This document shows, piece after piece, positions 44,881-54,172 of a DNA stretch of 64,000 nucleotides. The notes under the pieces are model-generated. The model was not told the DNA's origin. It made no database searches and worked only from the letters and a program-made list of their open reading frames with translations. The stretch covers positions 4,898,001 to 4,962,000 of the forward strand of contig NZ_CP111121.1 in assembly GCF_026314945.1 (NCBI RefSeq), written 5' to 3'. Within the stretch, counting starts at the first letter, position 1. Every line of letters starts with the position of its first letter. The translations under genes and the position numbers were made by a program. The stretch comes from Chryseobacterium fluminis. GTDB taxonomy: Bacteria; Bacteroidota; Bacteroidia; Flavobacteriales; Weeksellaceae.

Positions 44881-45885
44881 ATGAAATCAGAAGATCATTT
44901 ACAGAAAAGCCTGAAAGGAAAAACAGTCGTCATTACCGGAGGAAGCAGTGGAGTAGGAAGGGCTGTGGCTGAAGCTTTCGCACTCGAAGGATGCAATATT
45001 GTTGTTGCTGCCCGCGGAAAAGAGGCTCTGGAGGAGACCGTCAGGTTATGCAGAGACCTGGAAGTGGCTGCCATGGCTGTGCCGACTGATGTATCAATTG
45101 CCTCGGACGTTCAGAATCTTGCGAATAAAGCGTTGGAGTTTAACGGAAGAATTGATATCTGGATCAATAATGCCGGAGTAATGGCAAGCGGTAAATTTGA
45201 AGAAATCCCGATGGAGCTGAATGAGCAGGTAATCAAGACCAATCTTTTCGGTTATATGCACGGCGCTTATAGCGTACTGCCTATTTTTAAAAAACAGAAT
45301 GAAGGTATTTTAATTAATAATATTTCAATCGGCGGTTTTATGCCGGCCCCGTACAGTGCGGTATATTCGTCTACCAAATTCGGAATCCGGGGGATGATGG
45401 AGTGTCTTCACGGTGAAATCTCAGATTTTCCGGAGGTTCATATCTGTAATATTTATCCCCAGATTCAAAGATCGACAGGGAACATGCATTCCGCAAAATA
45501 TTCAGGGTTGGATTTTAAAATTCCTCCTTTTGCAGCAGATCCCAGAGATACGGCCGCCAAAATGGTTGAACTGGCAAAGAATCCGCAAAAAGATATGTTC
45601 CCGGATTTCACTTCGTTGCTTCTGAAAAGTATGTACGGATTATTTCCGAAACCCATTATTAATACTGCTTCTGCGGCGATGAGGTTGCTTATGAAGGTTA
45701 AAAATGCGCCTTCCGATTCAGGAAATATATTGCTTCCTTCTTCTGATCCTCACCGGATTTATGGGGAAACCATTCTTCCTGTTCCTTCCCGGAAAACAAA
45801 ATTGGCAATGCTGGCAGGGCTCGGCCTCGGGCTGGCCTTTATGTTGGTTAAAATAAAATCATCAGATAAAAATGAGATATCATAA
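44881..45885 (+). CDS. membrane-anchored short-chain dehydrogenase/reductase
   Basis: 334 residues from the ATG at 44881; an upstream in-frame start at 44854 adds nine residues without family support. The cofactor site is TGGSSGVGRA and the catalytic motif is YSSTK. The protein is longer than a classical SDR and ends in a hydrophobic helix (LAMLAGLGLGLAFMLVKI), suggesting a C-terminal membrane anchor. The substrate is unknown. Confidence 0.9.
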   Translation: MKSEDHLQKSLKGKTVVITGGSSGVGRAVAEAFALEGCNIVVAARGKEALEETVRLCRDLEVAAMAVPTDVSIASDVQNLANKALEFNGRIDIWINNAGVMASGKFEEIPMELNEQVIKTNLFGYMHGAYSVLPIFKKQNEGILINNISIGGFMPAPYSAVYSSTKFGIRGMMECLHGEISDFPEVHICNIYPQIQRSTGNMHSAKYSGLDFKIPPFAADPRDTAAKMVELAKNPQKDMFPDFTSLLLKSMYGLFPKPIINTASAAMRLLMKVKNAPSDSGNILLPSSDPHRIYGETILPVPSRKTKLAMLAGLGLGLAFMLVKIKSSDKNEIS

Positions 45886-45886
45886 T

Positions 45887-45922
45887 TTTCGGGCAAATCT
45901 TTGATTTGCCCGAAACTTTTTT
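45887..45922 (+). terminator. intrinsic terminator after the SDR gene
   Basis: TTTCGGGCAAATC-TTT-GATTTGCCCGAAA is a perfect 13-bp stem followed by C and six T. It starts 2 bp after the stop codon. Confidence 0.9.
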
Positions 45923-46070
45923 ATTAATTAAACCTTGAAGACGGCTTGGTGTAGTTTATGCATTTGACCGGTCTTCTGGTTCTTCGGGAGGTTCAGGTCT
46001 GATGTAACGCCTAATGATGCGATGTTGACTTTTGTAAGTCCGTAACCGGATTAATAATTTACCTGTCCTG

Positions 46071-47096
46071 TTATTTCATATGGGCTTTAATTTTTTCTTC
46101 AATAATGCGCCAGTCATATAAGTGGAAAACTCTTCCGTTGCTCATCGCTACAAATACGCCTTTCGGAAATTTCGGACCTAAATTTACATTTGTTACTTCG
46201 GAGCCGTCACTTTCACTCGTTGAAACAGGAATTTCAGCGATTAACCCTTTGGCGGGATTTTCGCGTGCGTAAATGTTAAAGGTATCTTTCTGTTGATTTG
46301 AAACTAATATATATCCTGTACTTGCAGACGTCGGATAGATCGAAATTCCTTCTACATCAGATTTAAAATCACCTTTTCCGAAAACGGCAATTTCTTCATT
46401 TCCTTTTGCCGGATCTGCAAAGTATTGATGGACTCCAAACTGTTCGTCTGAATAATAGATATAGCCCATCTCATCATCTACAGCGATGCTTTCGATCTCT
46501 TTTAATCCGCTGTACTTTCCAAATTTCCTAACCACTTCTCCGGAAATTTTACCCTCTTTTTCGGTTAACTTATATTGCCACAGATAGCCGTCAGCAGGGC
46601 CTGATTTTCTGCCGACAACAGCGTAGATTTCTCCGGTATCAGGATTTCTGTACATCGAAATTCCCATCGGTCCGCGCTCTGCCTCCCCATCGAAAACCGA
46701 AAATTCACCCACTTCTTTCAGGTCAGGAAGAGTGTATAATTTTACTTTATTGGTTTCTCTTTCGGTGACTGCCGCAATATCGATTTTTTTACCATTTAAG
46801 GTAAAACCATATTCGATATCAACATTGTTCGGACGTTTTAAGCCTAATACTTTATTAATGATCTTTCCATCCAGATCGAAAGCATACAATCCGCCGTCGG
46901 TATCCTTGTCTGTTCCGATAATGATGCTTTTTGAAGCGTCCTCCGGATCGATCCAGAGAGCAGGATCATCCGTATCATGTAAAACAGTTTCTGTAACGGT
47001 AGTTGGCTGTAATTTTATTCCTAATTGGCCTTGCCCTGCACAATTCACCAAGAATGGCAAAATGGATAAGGTGATGATCGTATTTGACTTTTTCAT
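46071..47096 (-). CDS. beta-propeller phytase (3-phytase family), lipoprotein
   Basis: 341 residues from the ATG at 47096, which places a lipobox (LVNC) at the right distance; the longer frame to 47126 does not. The phytase propeller is seen in DPALWIDPEDASKSIIIGTD, GVKRPNN-type LGLKRPNNVDIEYGF, ERGPMGISMYRNPDTGEIYA and KDTFNIYARENPAKG. It removes phosphate from phytate in a calcium-dependent way, probably on the outer membrane. A TonB receptor gene lies just upstream. Confidence 0.92.
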   Translation of the reverse strand: MKKSNTIITLSILPFLVNCAGQGQLGIKLQPTTVTETVLHDTDDPALWIDPEDASKSIIIGTDKDTDGGLYAFDLDGKIINKVLGLKRPNNVDIEYGFTLNGKKIDIAAVTERETNKVKLYTLPDLKEVGEFSVFDGEAERGPMGISMYRNPDTGEIYAVVGRKSGPADGYLWQYKLTEKEGKISGEVVRKFGKYSGLKEIESIAVDDEMGYIYYSDEQFGVHQYFADPAKGNEEIAVFGKGDFKSDVEGISIYPTSASTGYILVSNQQKDTFNIYARENPAKGLIAEIPVSTSESDGSEVTNVNLGPKFPKGVFVAMSNGRVFHLYDWRIIEEKIKAHMK

Positions 47097-47178
47097 TGAC
47101 TTTAAAATTATTTCTCTTTTTTCCAATCTTTTCTGATTGGAAGGTGTATTAATGGATGACTTGCTTCAATAATTTTTA

Positions 47179-49989
47179 TTAAAAATCAAATTTTAAGCCC
47201 ATCGTAAATCTAGGTCTGTAGTATTCTGCCTGAGCAGTTCTGTTTTCGATACCCTGATAATATCTCAACGGCTGATTGGTCAAATTATTAGCTTCAGCGA
47301 AAATTCTCAGCTGACCGGTAATTTTATAAGAAGCATTGGCATCAAGAAACAGCTGATTATCGTAATACCGGTCTTCAAAGGCATTTCCTCCCAGTTCATC
47401 AATATATCGTGCTGCATAATTCATGGATACCCGTGCCGAAAAGCGTTTGTTTTCCCATGAAAGCGATCCGTTGAACATATGCGGAGCGGTACCCGGGAGC
47501 CCTACATCGGTTCTTTCAATCCCGTCTTCATTGGTGATTCCTTTTGCTTTGGACTTCGTATAAGTGTAATTTACATAAACACCCAGGCCTTTCCAGAATG
47601 CTCCCGGAATAAAATCCAGCTGTCTCTGCAAAGCAACCTCAAAACCGTAAATGTTTACATGATCTCCATTCCGTTGTTGGGTAAACCTCCAATTGTTTTC
47701 TCCGTTAGGAATCGGGTTGGCCTGTCCTGCAAAATCATTGGCAAAATCTGCGGTGGAGTAATTTCTCCTGGAATAGGTATAAATAAAATCTTTTAAATTT
47801 TTATAAAACAATCCTCCGGAAAGGATCCCTACCGATTTGAAATATTTTTCCGCCATAAAATCGAAATTGTAAGCATACGTAGCCTTAAGGTCAGGATTTC
47901 CGGCGGAAACGATCTCATCTGCAGAAATAACATTGAGATAAGGAACCAGCGCATAGTAATTCGGACGGGCCAAAGCCGTCGTAAAGGCTGCTCTAAGGAC
48001 CAGGTTCTGAACAGGAATATATTTAAATGAGATATTCGGAAGGATATTGGTGTAGGTATTGGTATTGTTGATTTTTCCTACGAGATCCTCTTCATCCATC
48101 ACATAATTTCCGGTATAATCAATTTTTGTAGTTTCAATACGGGCTCCTGCGATCATCGACAGTTTAGCACTGAAATCCTGGTCCCAGCGGATATATCCGG
48201 CATAAATATGTTCTTTTGCACTGTAATTGCCCGATAGAAATTCCTCAGGTTTAGATTCTGAATCAAACAGATTCGGATTGTATAAATCCAATCCTCCCAG
48301 ATAAGAGGCACTTGCAAAAGTTCCGGGGACATAATTTCCGGGCTGGAAATGGTGGCCGTCAAAATACGTTGTCGGAACAGATACGAGGCTTCCCATATCA
48401 TTAACCGGCTCAAAGGCGAAATAATCATTTTCCCTTTCTTTTGTTTTAAGGCGTATTCTCGCACCCGTGCGAATCCTCCCTTTCTGATCCCGGATGACTG
48501 AAAACGGAAAGCGTACGTTGACTTTTCCCCCAAATTCTTTTTCCTGAGTAAAATTATTAGAATCTGAAAGATCACTTAACTGATAGTTTCCCAAATTGTC
48601 GTTACCTATGGTAGAAACCATTGGCTTTTTGGGGTTAGTGAAGTCGGTGGCGAAATTTAAATCATCACTCTCAAATTCAATATATCTTTCATGAGGCTTT
48701 TTCTCACTTGCGGTTGCATAGTTCATTGCCCAGTCGAGGTCGATCTTGGAACCCAGCAGATGTTCGCCTCTTAGTGCGTAATTCTGAACTTTTTGTCTTT
48801 CCAGACGCGTATTATCATTATTGAAATCGCCGCCTTTATTCTGCCTTGTCATGCTGCCTTCCCAATCTGTGATCTGTGTTCCGTCATCGTTGTAAACAGG
48901 TTTTATTTTATATCCTAAAGCATAACGGTTTTCTTTATCGTTTCTGAAATTATACATGGCAGAAGCGTAGATTTTGTTTTTCGGATTGAACTCATAATCC
49001 AGATTAAGATCAAAGCTGTGCCGGATGCGGTGCTCATTATAATACCGGATTCCCATTTTGCTGACGTAAGCAGTCTGAGCGGCATCTTTCGCTACGCTCC
49101 AGGTCGGCTCGATATTATCAGAGCCGAAATTATTGTTGTTATAAGAAAAACTGAAAACGGCACCCAGTTTTTTATTTAAAAAACGGTTTCCATAGACCAG
49201 TCCAGCCGTATAATTTCCCTTTTCACGGATCGGATTGTAGCCTCCGGCTAATGTTGCAGAAATTCGCTGTCCGTTCGGCGACGCTCTTGTAATCAGATTG
49301 ACGGATCCGCCAATAGCATCAGCATCCATATCCGGGGTCAGCGTTTTGTTAACTTCAATGGTTGAGATCATATCCGAAGGAATCAGGTCCATCTGGACAT
49401 TCCGGTTGTCCCCTTCAGCAGAAGGAATTCTATCACCATTTAAAGTAACTGAATTCAGATTGGGTGCCAATCCCCTGATAATAAGATTTCGGGCTTCACC
49501 CTGATCGTTTTGGATGGTAATTCCGGGAACCCGTTTAAGCGCGTCACCGATATTGGCATCAGGAAAACGGCCGATCTGATCAGACGATATAACATTGGTA
49601 ATATTGGCATTGCTCTTCTGTTTATTCAAAGCTCTTGCCTGGTTTTTTAAAGCCGGACCTGCAACAACGACCTCCTGAATGGTCGTTTCTTTTCTGGCAA
49701 AAAGAATATTCTGTCTGGTATTTTTATCGGATTCTACGGCAACCTGGTATTCATTACTTCCATATCCGATATAGTCAATTTTCATCGTGTACTTTCCTGC
49801 CGGTACATTCAGGAAAACAAAATTTCCGTGATCATCAGAGGTGGTATAGATATTTCCGGGCATCAGGGTAATTTTGGCTCCGGGTAATGCAATCCGGGAA
49901 TCATCATTGATATTTCCGGAAACGGTACCGGTCTGAGCATAAAAATAAATGGATGCACAAAACAAAACAGACGTAAAAATTTTCTTCAC
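47179..49989 (-). CDS. TonB-dependent receptor, likely for phytate or its products
   Basis: 936 residues. A signal peptide is followed by a carboxypeptidase-like regulatory domain (GTVSGNINDDSRIALPGAKI), a plug (NIGDALKRVPGITIQNDQGE with ARNLIIRGLAPNLNSVTLNG) and a 22-strand barrel ending YYRPRFTMGLKFDF. It imports a ligand across the outer membrane with energy from TonB. It is transcribed before the phytase with an 82-bp gap, so phytate or inositol phosphates are the likely ligand. Confidence 0.93.
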   Translation of the reverse strand: MKKIFTSVLFCASIYFYAQTGTVSGNINDDSRIALPGAKITLMPGNIYTTSDDHGNFVFLNVPAGKYTMKIDYIGYGSNEYQVAVESDKNTRQNILFARKETTIQEVVVAGPALKNQARALNKQKSNANITNVISSDQIGRFPDANIGDALKRVPGITIQNDQGEARNLIIRGLAPNLNSVTLNGDRIPSAEGDNRNVQMDLIPSDMISTIEVNKTLTPDMDADAIGGSVNLITRASPNGQRISATLAGGYNPIREKGNYTAGLVYGNRFLNKKLGAVFSFSYNNNNFGSDNIEPTWSVAKDAAQTAYVSKMGIRYYNEHRIRHSFDLNLDYEFNPKNKIYASAMYNFRNDKENRYALGYKIKPVYNDDGTQITDWEGSMTRQNKGGDFNNDNTRLERQKVQNYALRGEHLLGSKIDLDWAMNYATASEKKPHERYIEFESDDLNFATDFTNPKKPMVSTIGNDNLGNYQLSDLSDSNNFTQEKEFGGKVNVRFPFSVIRDQKGRIRTGARIRLKTKERENDYFAFEPVNDMGSLVSVPTTYFDGHHFQPGNYVPGTFASASYLGGLDLYNPNLFDSESKPEEFLSGNYSAKEHIYAGYIRWDQDFSAKLSMIAGARIETTKIDYTGNYVMDEEDLVGKINNTNTYTNILPNISFKYIPVQNLVLRAAFTTALARPNYYALVPYLNVISADEIVSAGNPDLKATYAYNFDFMAEKYFKSVGILSGGLFYKNLKDFIYTYSRRNYSTADFANDFAGQANPIPNGENNWRFTQQRNGDHVNIYGFEVALQRQLDFIPGAFWKGLGVYVNYTYTKSKAKGITNEDGIERTDVGLPGTAPHMFNGSLSWENKRFSARVSMNYAARYIDELGGNAFEDRYYDNQLFLDANASYKITGQLRIFAEANNLTNQPLRYYQGIENRTAQAEYYRPRFTMGLKFDF

Positions 49990-50921
49990 TTTTCTTATTA
50001 GATTTAAATTCCTGCAAAATTAAATGCTTGTGTAGGAAATGACCTGAAATGAAGATTAAGCTTAGTTTAAAGATTTGTTAACGATTGTCCTCTGAATGCG
50101 CCATGCTATTTAGAAAAGCTGTTTAAGCTTCTATTATCAAAAAGTAGATCCGAAATATTTTAAACACTTAAGTTAATTAAAGTAATATACTTTACGCTAA
50201 AGAAGTACACGTAAGTTTTTTGAAAATCTTTGATTTTCACCTGATGTGAACTTAATTCTGCGGTATTTTTTTAAACTTTCTAAAGTATACTTAAGTGAGA
50301 GGCAGTAAGTACCACACACCGCTACCTCACTGCTACCCCACGAATCCCTTCACCGCTACCGCACGAATCCTTTCGTGTGGTTGTCTGAAATCACAGATTT
50401 CTAAGCACTTAAGTTAATTTAAGTAATACTTTGCGCAGAAGAAGTACACTGAAGTCTTGTTAAAAATCTTTTGATTTTCTTCTGAAGCACACTTAATTCT
50501 GCGGTATTTTCTTCCCCGAAATAGTCCTTTAACGAAGTTTCCGCCACTGGCAACCGATTTTCAGCCATTTTATAATGATCTGAATTATTTTACCAAGTCA
50601 AACTTCGTAGAAAATTTTCTTTTCCCTCTTCTTAAATGGTAAAATCCATTTCTCTATTTTTTCTTTGCTGATGATTTCCAGATTGTTAGTGTTTTACATT
50701 GCAATCCAAAATTGCTAATTTTCTCGGAACTCTTTTTTCCTGAATAAGTTTAAACAACTTTAGAAATAATGAACTTAATCTTAACCATAATGATCATTAA
50801 ATTGTTGTTATTTTTTACGGAATTAAAATGATTAACACTGATCTTTAGTTTTTTACAGTTAACCGTAAAAATCAGCACTAAAATAATTCGAAAATAATTT
50901 TGCCGGAAATAGAAATATTTC
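49990..50921. other. 930-bp noncoding region with repeats
   Basis: No gene found. It contains the pair of 106-bp direct repeats listed separately. A TAATTTTG -7 element on the minus strand (50015-50022) probably serves the TonB receptor gene. Confidence 0.6.
50165..50510. repeat. pair of 106-bp direct repeats flanking a GC-richer spacer
   Basis: 50165-50270 and 50406-50510 both run from CACTTAAGTTAATT through GAAGTACAC to ACTTAATTCTGCGGTATTTT. The spacer carries shorter repeats of CGCTACC.CACGAATCC. It is noncoding in all frames. Confidence 0.8.
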
Positions 50922-50929
50922 TATATTTG
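50900..50929 (+). promoter_or_regulatory. promoter of tRNA-Ser (second copy)
   Basis: TTG at 50900-50902, a 19-bp spacer and TATATTTG at 50922-50929. The arrangement equals that of the first copy. Confidence 0.75.
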
Positions 50930-50963
50930 CACCACTGAAAACAACGATAACATCGGGGTTTAA

Positions 50964-51048
50964 GGAGAGTTGGCAGAGTGGTCGATTGCGGCAGTCTTGA
51001 AAACTGTTGACTGTAACAGGTCCGGGGGTTCGAATCCCTCACTCTCCG
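50964..51048 (+). tRNA. tRNA-Ser (UGA), CCA not encoded
   Basis: Identical over 85 nt to the tRNA at 12068, with anticodon TGA at 50998-51000. The genome reads CTA where the first copy has CCA, so the end must be added enzymatically. A tyrosine integrase gene begins 256 bp downstream, which suggests that the tRNA 3' end is an attachment site. Confidence 0.95.
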
Positions 51049-51073
51049 CTAGGTTAGAAACCAAAATAAGCTT

Positions 51074-51108
51074 AAACGCTGTAAATATCGATGTTTACAG
51101 CGTTTTTT
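51074..51108 (+). terminator. terminator of tRNA-Ser (second copy)
   Basis: AAACGCTGTAAATAT-CG-ATGTTTACAGCGTTT followed by six T, with one G-T pair. Confidence 0.8.
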
Positions 51109-51141
51109 GTTTGAGAGCAGGTGTCAAAAAAAACCAAAATA

Positions 51142-51201
51142 GGTCACGATTTATATGTCCTATTTCATGTCCCACTTAAAAAATCACAAAAATGGGTCAC
51201 G
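51142..51201. promoter_or_regulatory. possible integrase arm-type binding sites
   Basis: GGTCACGA occurs twice (51142-51149 and 51194-51201), with ATGTCC twice between them (near 51155 and 51167). Short spaced repeats beside an integrase gene are typical of arm sites. Confidence 0.35.
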
Positions 51202-51303
51202 AAAAATCAAGGAAAACCCGACCAATAGGCAGTCTAACGATTGTACATCTTGCAAAAAGTGGTAACAAAAGGTAAATTATTAATCAATTAAAGTTATCAC
51301 ACT

Positions 51304-52557
51304 ATGAACAAAACATTCAATCTGCTATTCTTTATAAAAAAGAATAAAATCAGAACAAACGGAACCGCTCCCATCTACCTACGAATTACGATAGACGGCA
51401 AGGCAACAGATATTGCTGCCAAAAGGTATATCGATCCGAAGAAATGGAATGTTAAAGCACACAAGGCATTGGGGAATACGCAAGAAGCTAAAACACTAAA
51501 TCTCTATCTTAAAACTTTGGAACAGAAAGTTTACGATTTCCACTACTTGATGCTGAAAGAAGAAAACTTTGTAACAACAGAGAGTTTAAAATCTAAACTG
51601 CTTGGAACGGATATTAAGAAAAGGATGCTTATCCCCATCTTTCAAGAACATAATGACAAAGTGGAAGCACTGGTCGGTCAGGATTTTGCTCCCGGGACAT
51701 TGGAGCGTTATAAAACATCTTTAAAACATACGCAGGAATTCATCAATTGGAAATACAAAACTTCTGATATTGACATTACGGAAATTGATCACGGTTTCGT
51801 CAGCGATTATGACTTCTGGCTGCGCAGTGTAAGAAAGTGCGGGAACAATACTGCTGTGAAGTATCTCAAGAATTTCAAGAAGATCATTCGGTTGTGTATG
51901 GCCCACGGATGGATCTCCAAAGATCCCTTTCTGGGCTATAAGGCAAAAATAAAGGCTGTGGAGCGCCCATATCTTACCAAAGAAGAAATTCGGATGATCT
52001 ATGAAAAAGAATTTACATCAGAACGATTGACCCAAGTTCGGGATATTTTTCTTTTCAGCTGTTACACTGGCCTGGCTTATGTGGATGTCAAACAATTGTC
52101 TAAATCTAACATCAATGTCGGCATTGATGGTGATCAATGGATTTTTACTCATCGTCAAAAGACAGATACCTCAACCAGAGTTCCATTATTACCTTTAGCA
52201 CAGGAATTGATTTTAAAATATGAAGACCACCCAGAATGTGTAAATTCAAATGTCTTGTTTCCCGTTCTCAGTAATCAAAAAATGAATTCGTATCTGAAAG
52301 AAATTGCGAGTGTCTGTGGAATAAATAAAGATTTGACGTTTCATGTCGCTAGGCACACATTCGCTACTACTGTAACTTTATCAAATGGTGTTCCTATTGA
52401 AAGTGTCAGCAAAATGCTAGGTCATACCAATATAAAAACTACACAACAGTATGCTAAGATTTTGGATAAGAAAGTGAGTCAGGATATGTTGAGCCTACGA
52501 AGTAAACTTCAAGAAGAAAATGATGAAGGTGTTTCACAACTAAACGATGTAGGTTGA
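51304..52557 (+). CDS. tyrosine-type site-specific integrase
   Basis: 417 residues. The N-terminal arm-binding domain is NKTFNLLFFIKKNKIRTNGT, a SAM-like core-binding domain follows, then the catalytic domain with FHVARHTFAT (HxxR) and LGHTNIKTTQQYAKI (nucleophile Tyr). The usual first arginine of TGLR is alanine here (CYTGLAYVDVKQL); the Bacteroides enzyme IntDOT also lacks it. The last residues (SQLNDVG) are encoded by copy 3 of the 120-bp repeat, so the C-terminus may have been replaced. Confidence 0.93.
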   Translation: MNKTFNLLFFIKKNKIRTNGTAPIYLRITIDGKATDIAAKRYIDPKKWNVKAHKALGNTQEAKTLNLYLKTLEQKVYDFHYLMLKEENFVTTESLKSKLLGTDIKKRMLIPIFQEHNDKVEALVGQDFAPGTLERYKTSLKHTQEFINWKYKTSDIDITEIDHGFVSDYDFWLRSVRKCGNNTAVKYLKNFKKIIRLCMAHGWISKDPFLGYKAKIKAVERPYLTKEEIRMIYEKEFTSERLTQVRDIFLFSCYTGLAYVDVKQLSKSNINVGIDGDQWIFTHRQKTDTSTRVPLLPLAQELILKYEDHPECVNSNVLFPVLSNQKMNSYLKEIASVCGINKDLTFHVARHTFATTVTLSNGVPIESVSKMLGHTNIKTTQQYAKILDKKVSQDMLSLRSKLQEENDEGVSQLNDVG

Positions 52558-52644
52558 GAATCACTTAAACAAAAACCTTTTTCGTACAGAGATACAGGAA
52601 AATTTCATAAAAAATGCCGTTTTCACGAGTAGTGAGACGGCCTC
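52525..52644 (+). repeat. 120-bp dispersed repeat, copy 3
   Basis: It starts inside the integrase 3' end and supplies its stop codon. It keeps ACAACTAAACGATGT, GATACAGGAAAA and the CGAGTAGTGAGACGGCCTC end. The left arm of the hairpin has changed (ATGCCGT), weakening it. Confidence 0.85.
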
Positions 52645-52654
52645 GCTCAAATAC

Positions 52655-53702
52655 TAAATTAACCTGAGTTCGGTTTAAGCGAATTGTAAAAACAATTGGC
52701 CGTCATTTACTTTATTGAGGTTTAGTGAGGGGTTTTTTAGGGAAGAAGCAATATGCGGTTAATCCTCCCAAAATATTGATTATAAAATTGTTCACACTTC
52801 TATGTCTGGTATGTTCTATCTGGCAATGATTTTTAAGTTCATCATTTATAGTCTCAATTATTGCTCTTTTTTTTAATAAAATTTTGTCTTCCATCTTCAT
52901 AATATGATTTTTCATATTTTTTCGGAGTTTGGTAAAAAGCTGAATGCCATCAGCGAAAAGCATTTCCCATAGAGCTTTTGAAAGATATCCTTTATCTGCA
53001 AATAATTTTCCAAACAGCTGCTGAGTCATTTTTTTTATATGTTTTGGATTTCGGTCATCTACATTTCCTTTTGTTAAATAGAAGGATAAGAGTTCTCCTT
53101 TTTCATTACAAACCAAATGAAGCTTAAAGCCATAAAACCAACCCATTGAAGATTTTCCACGTTCTGCCAAACCTTTGAAAACTTTATGATTGTGTATTCT
53201 TTGATTTCTGCAAACTCTCAGAGCTGTACTATCCATAAAACTTATTCCGGTGCATTTTCCCAAACATTTTTCTTTCAGAAACAAGGCCAAAACCACAAAG
53301 TTTCTTTGCTGAAGTTCAATAAACCGATTGTATGAAAGACTGGTGGGAAATAAATCTTTCCAATACCCACAAACTATTTCTTTGTAATAATGCTTAAATG
53401 TTTTGTGGGCACCTAAGTGAAATCCTATCATGATGGTGATAATTTCAGAATCAGACATTCTGGATGTTCTGTTTCTTCTTTTCTTGCTATCCCCAAGGGC
53501 CTGTTTTTTCATTTTTTTAATTTGAGCAGCAAACTCTTTACAAAAATCATCAATTTGTACAAAAATATTTGTAATTTGGTCTTTCAAAATCATAAGTAAT
53601 AATTCGTTTAAACATTTGAACATCAATAACTTAAATATACGAATTATTACTTTTTCATACAAATTTTATTTCATTTCCTTATCCCGAACTCAGGTTAAAT
53701 TA
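52655..53702. mobile_element. IS982-family element with 7-bp target duplication
   Basis: The ends are inverted copies starting ACCTGAGTTCGG (52662 inward and 53695 inward). They are flanked by TAAATTA on both sides (52655-52661 and 53696-53702). The element itself is 1,034 bp. Clean ends and duplication indicate a recent, single insertion just after copy 3 of the 120-bp repeat. Confidence 0.9.
52712..53593 (-). CDS. IS982-family transposase
   Basis: 293 residues from the ATG at 53593 (MILKDQITNIFVQIDDFCKE); a longer frame to 53662 is less likely because it runs to the element end. DDE residues are seen in ISFMDSTALRV, KLFADKGYLSKAL and AIIETINDELKNHC. It appears intact, and so does the element. 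Confidence 0.93.
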   Translation of the reverse strand: MILKDQITNIFVQIDDFCKEFAAQIKKMKKQALGDSKKRRNRTSRMSDSEIITIMIGFHLGAHKTFKHYYKEIVCGYWKDLFPTSLSYNRFIELQQRNFVVLALFLKEKCLGKCTGISFMDSTALRVCRNQRIHNHKVFKGLAERGKSSMGWFYGFKLHLVCNEKGELLSFYLTKGNVDDRNPKHIKKMTQQLFGKLFADKGYLSKALWEMLFADGIQLFTKLRKNMKNHIMKMEDKILLKKRAIIETINDELKNHCQIEHTRHRSVNNFIINILGGLTAYCFFPKKPLTKPQ

Positions 53703-54172
53703 AATAATTGTTTTTAAAAGTGTAGAACTATTCCTTTCAAGGGATCTTGACGAGCGTATCTTCAAATACTTCTATCGACGATTTAATAAGATTAAGTCAA
53801 ATTAAGCAGATATTTTATCCCTCAATTTTATCAAAAAAATTATTACAGCATTTTGTTTAATACAATTTAATTCTTAAACCTGTAAAAATTAAGGTTGGAA
53901 TATCGAGTGTTTAATTTTCTGCTGCAGTCTTGTACCAATAACTGAAAATATGTCAAAACATTAATTGAAGATTTGGAAAGAATTTAGCAAATTTCAAATC
54001 TAGATGTTGATTCTCTTTTTTAAAAATTTATTATTGGAAATTTCGGTCGTTTTGTGAGATTTTTAAAGTGATCGGATTGATCACTTTATTTTTTCAGAAT
54101 ATTTTCTCAAAATGTCGTATCAGTAAACAAAGTTTCATAAATTTACAAGATATGAGTTTAATGTAACAAATT
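53703..54172. other. 470-bp noncoding region before the recombinase
   Basis: No gene found. A terminator-like hairpin AAAGTGATC-GGATT-GATCACTTT (54065-54087) followed by a T run has no gene upstream. The last 60 bp may hold the recombinase res site (ATGTCGTATCAG ... AATGTAACAAAT), but I cannot define it. Confidence 0.5.

Noticed and set aside
12217..50921. A single integrated island bounded by the two tRNA-Ser copies
   Set aside because: The interval contains typical core genes such as tkt, gnd and zwf, and whole tRNA units with promoters are duplicated, which does not fit simple integrase action. It is kept only as a recombination hypothesis.
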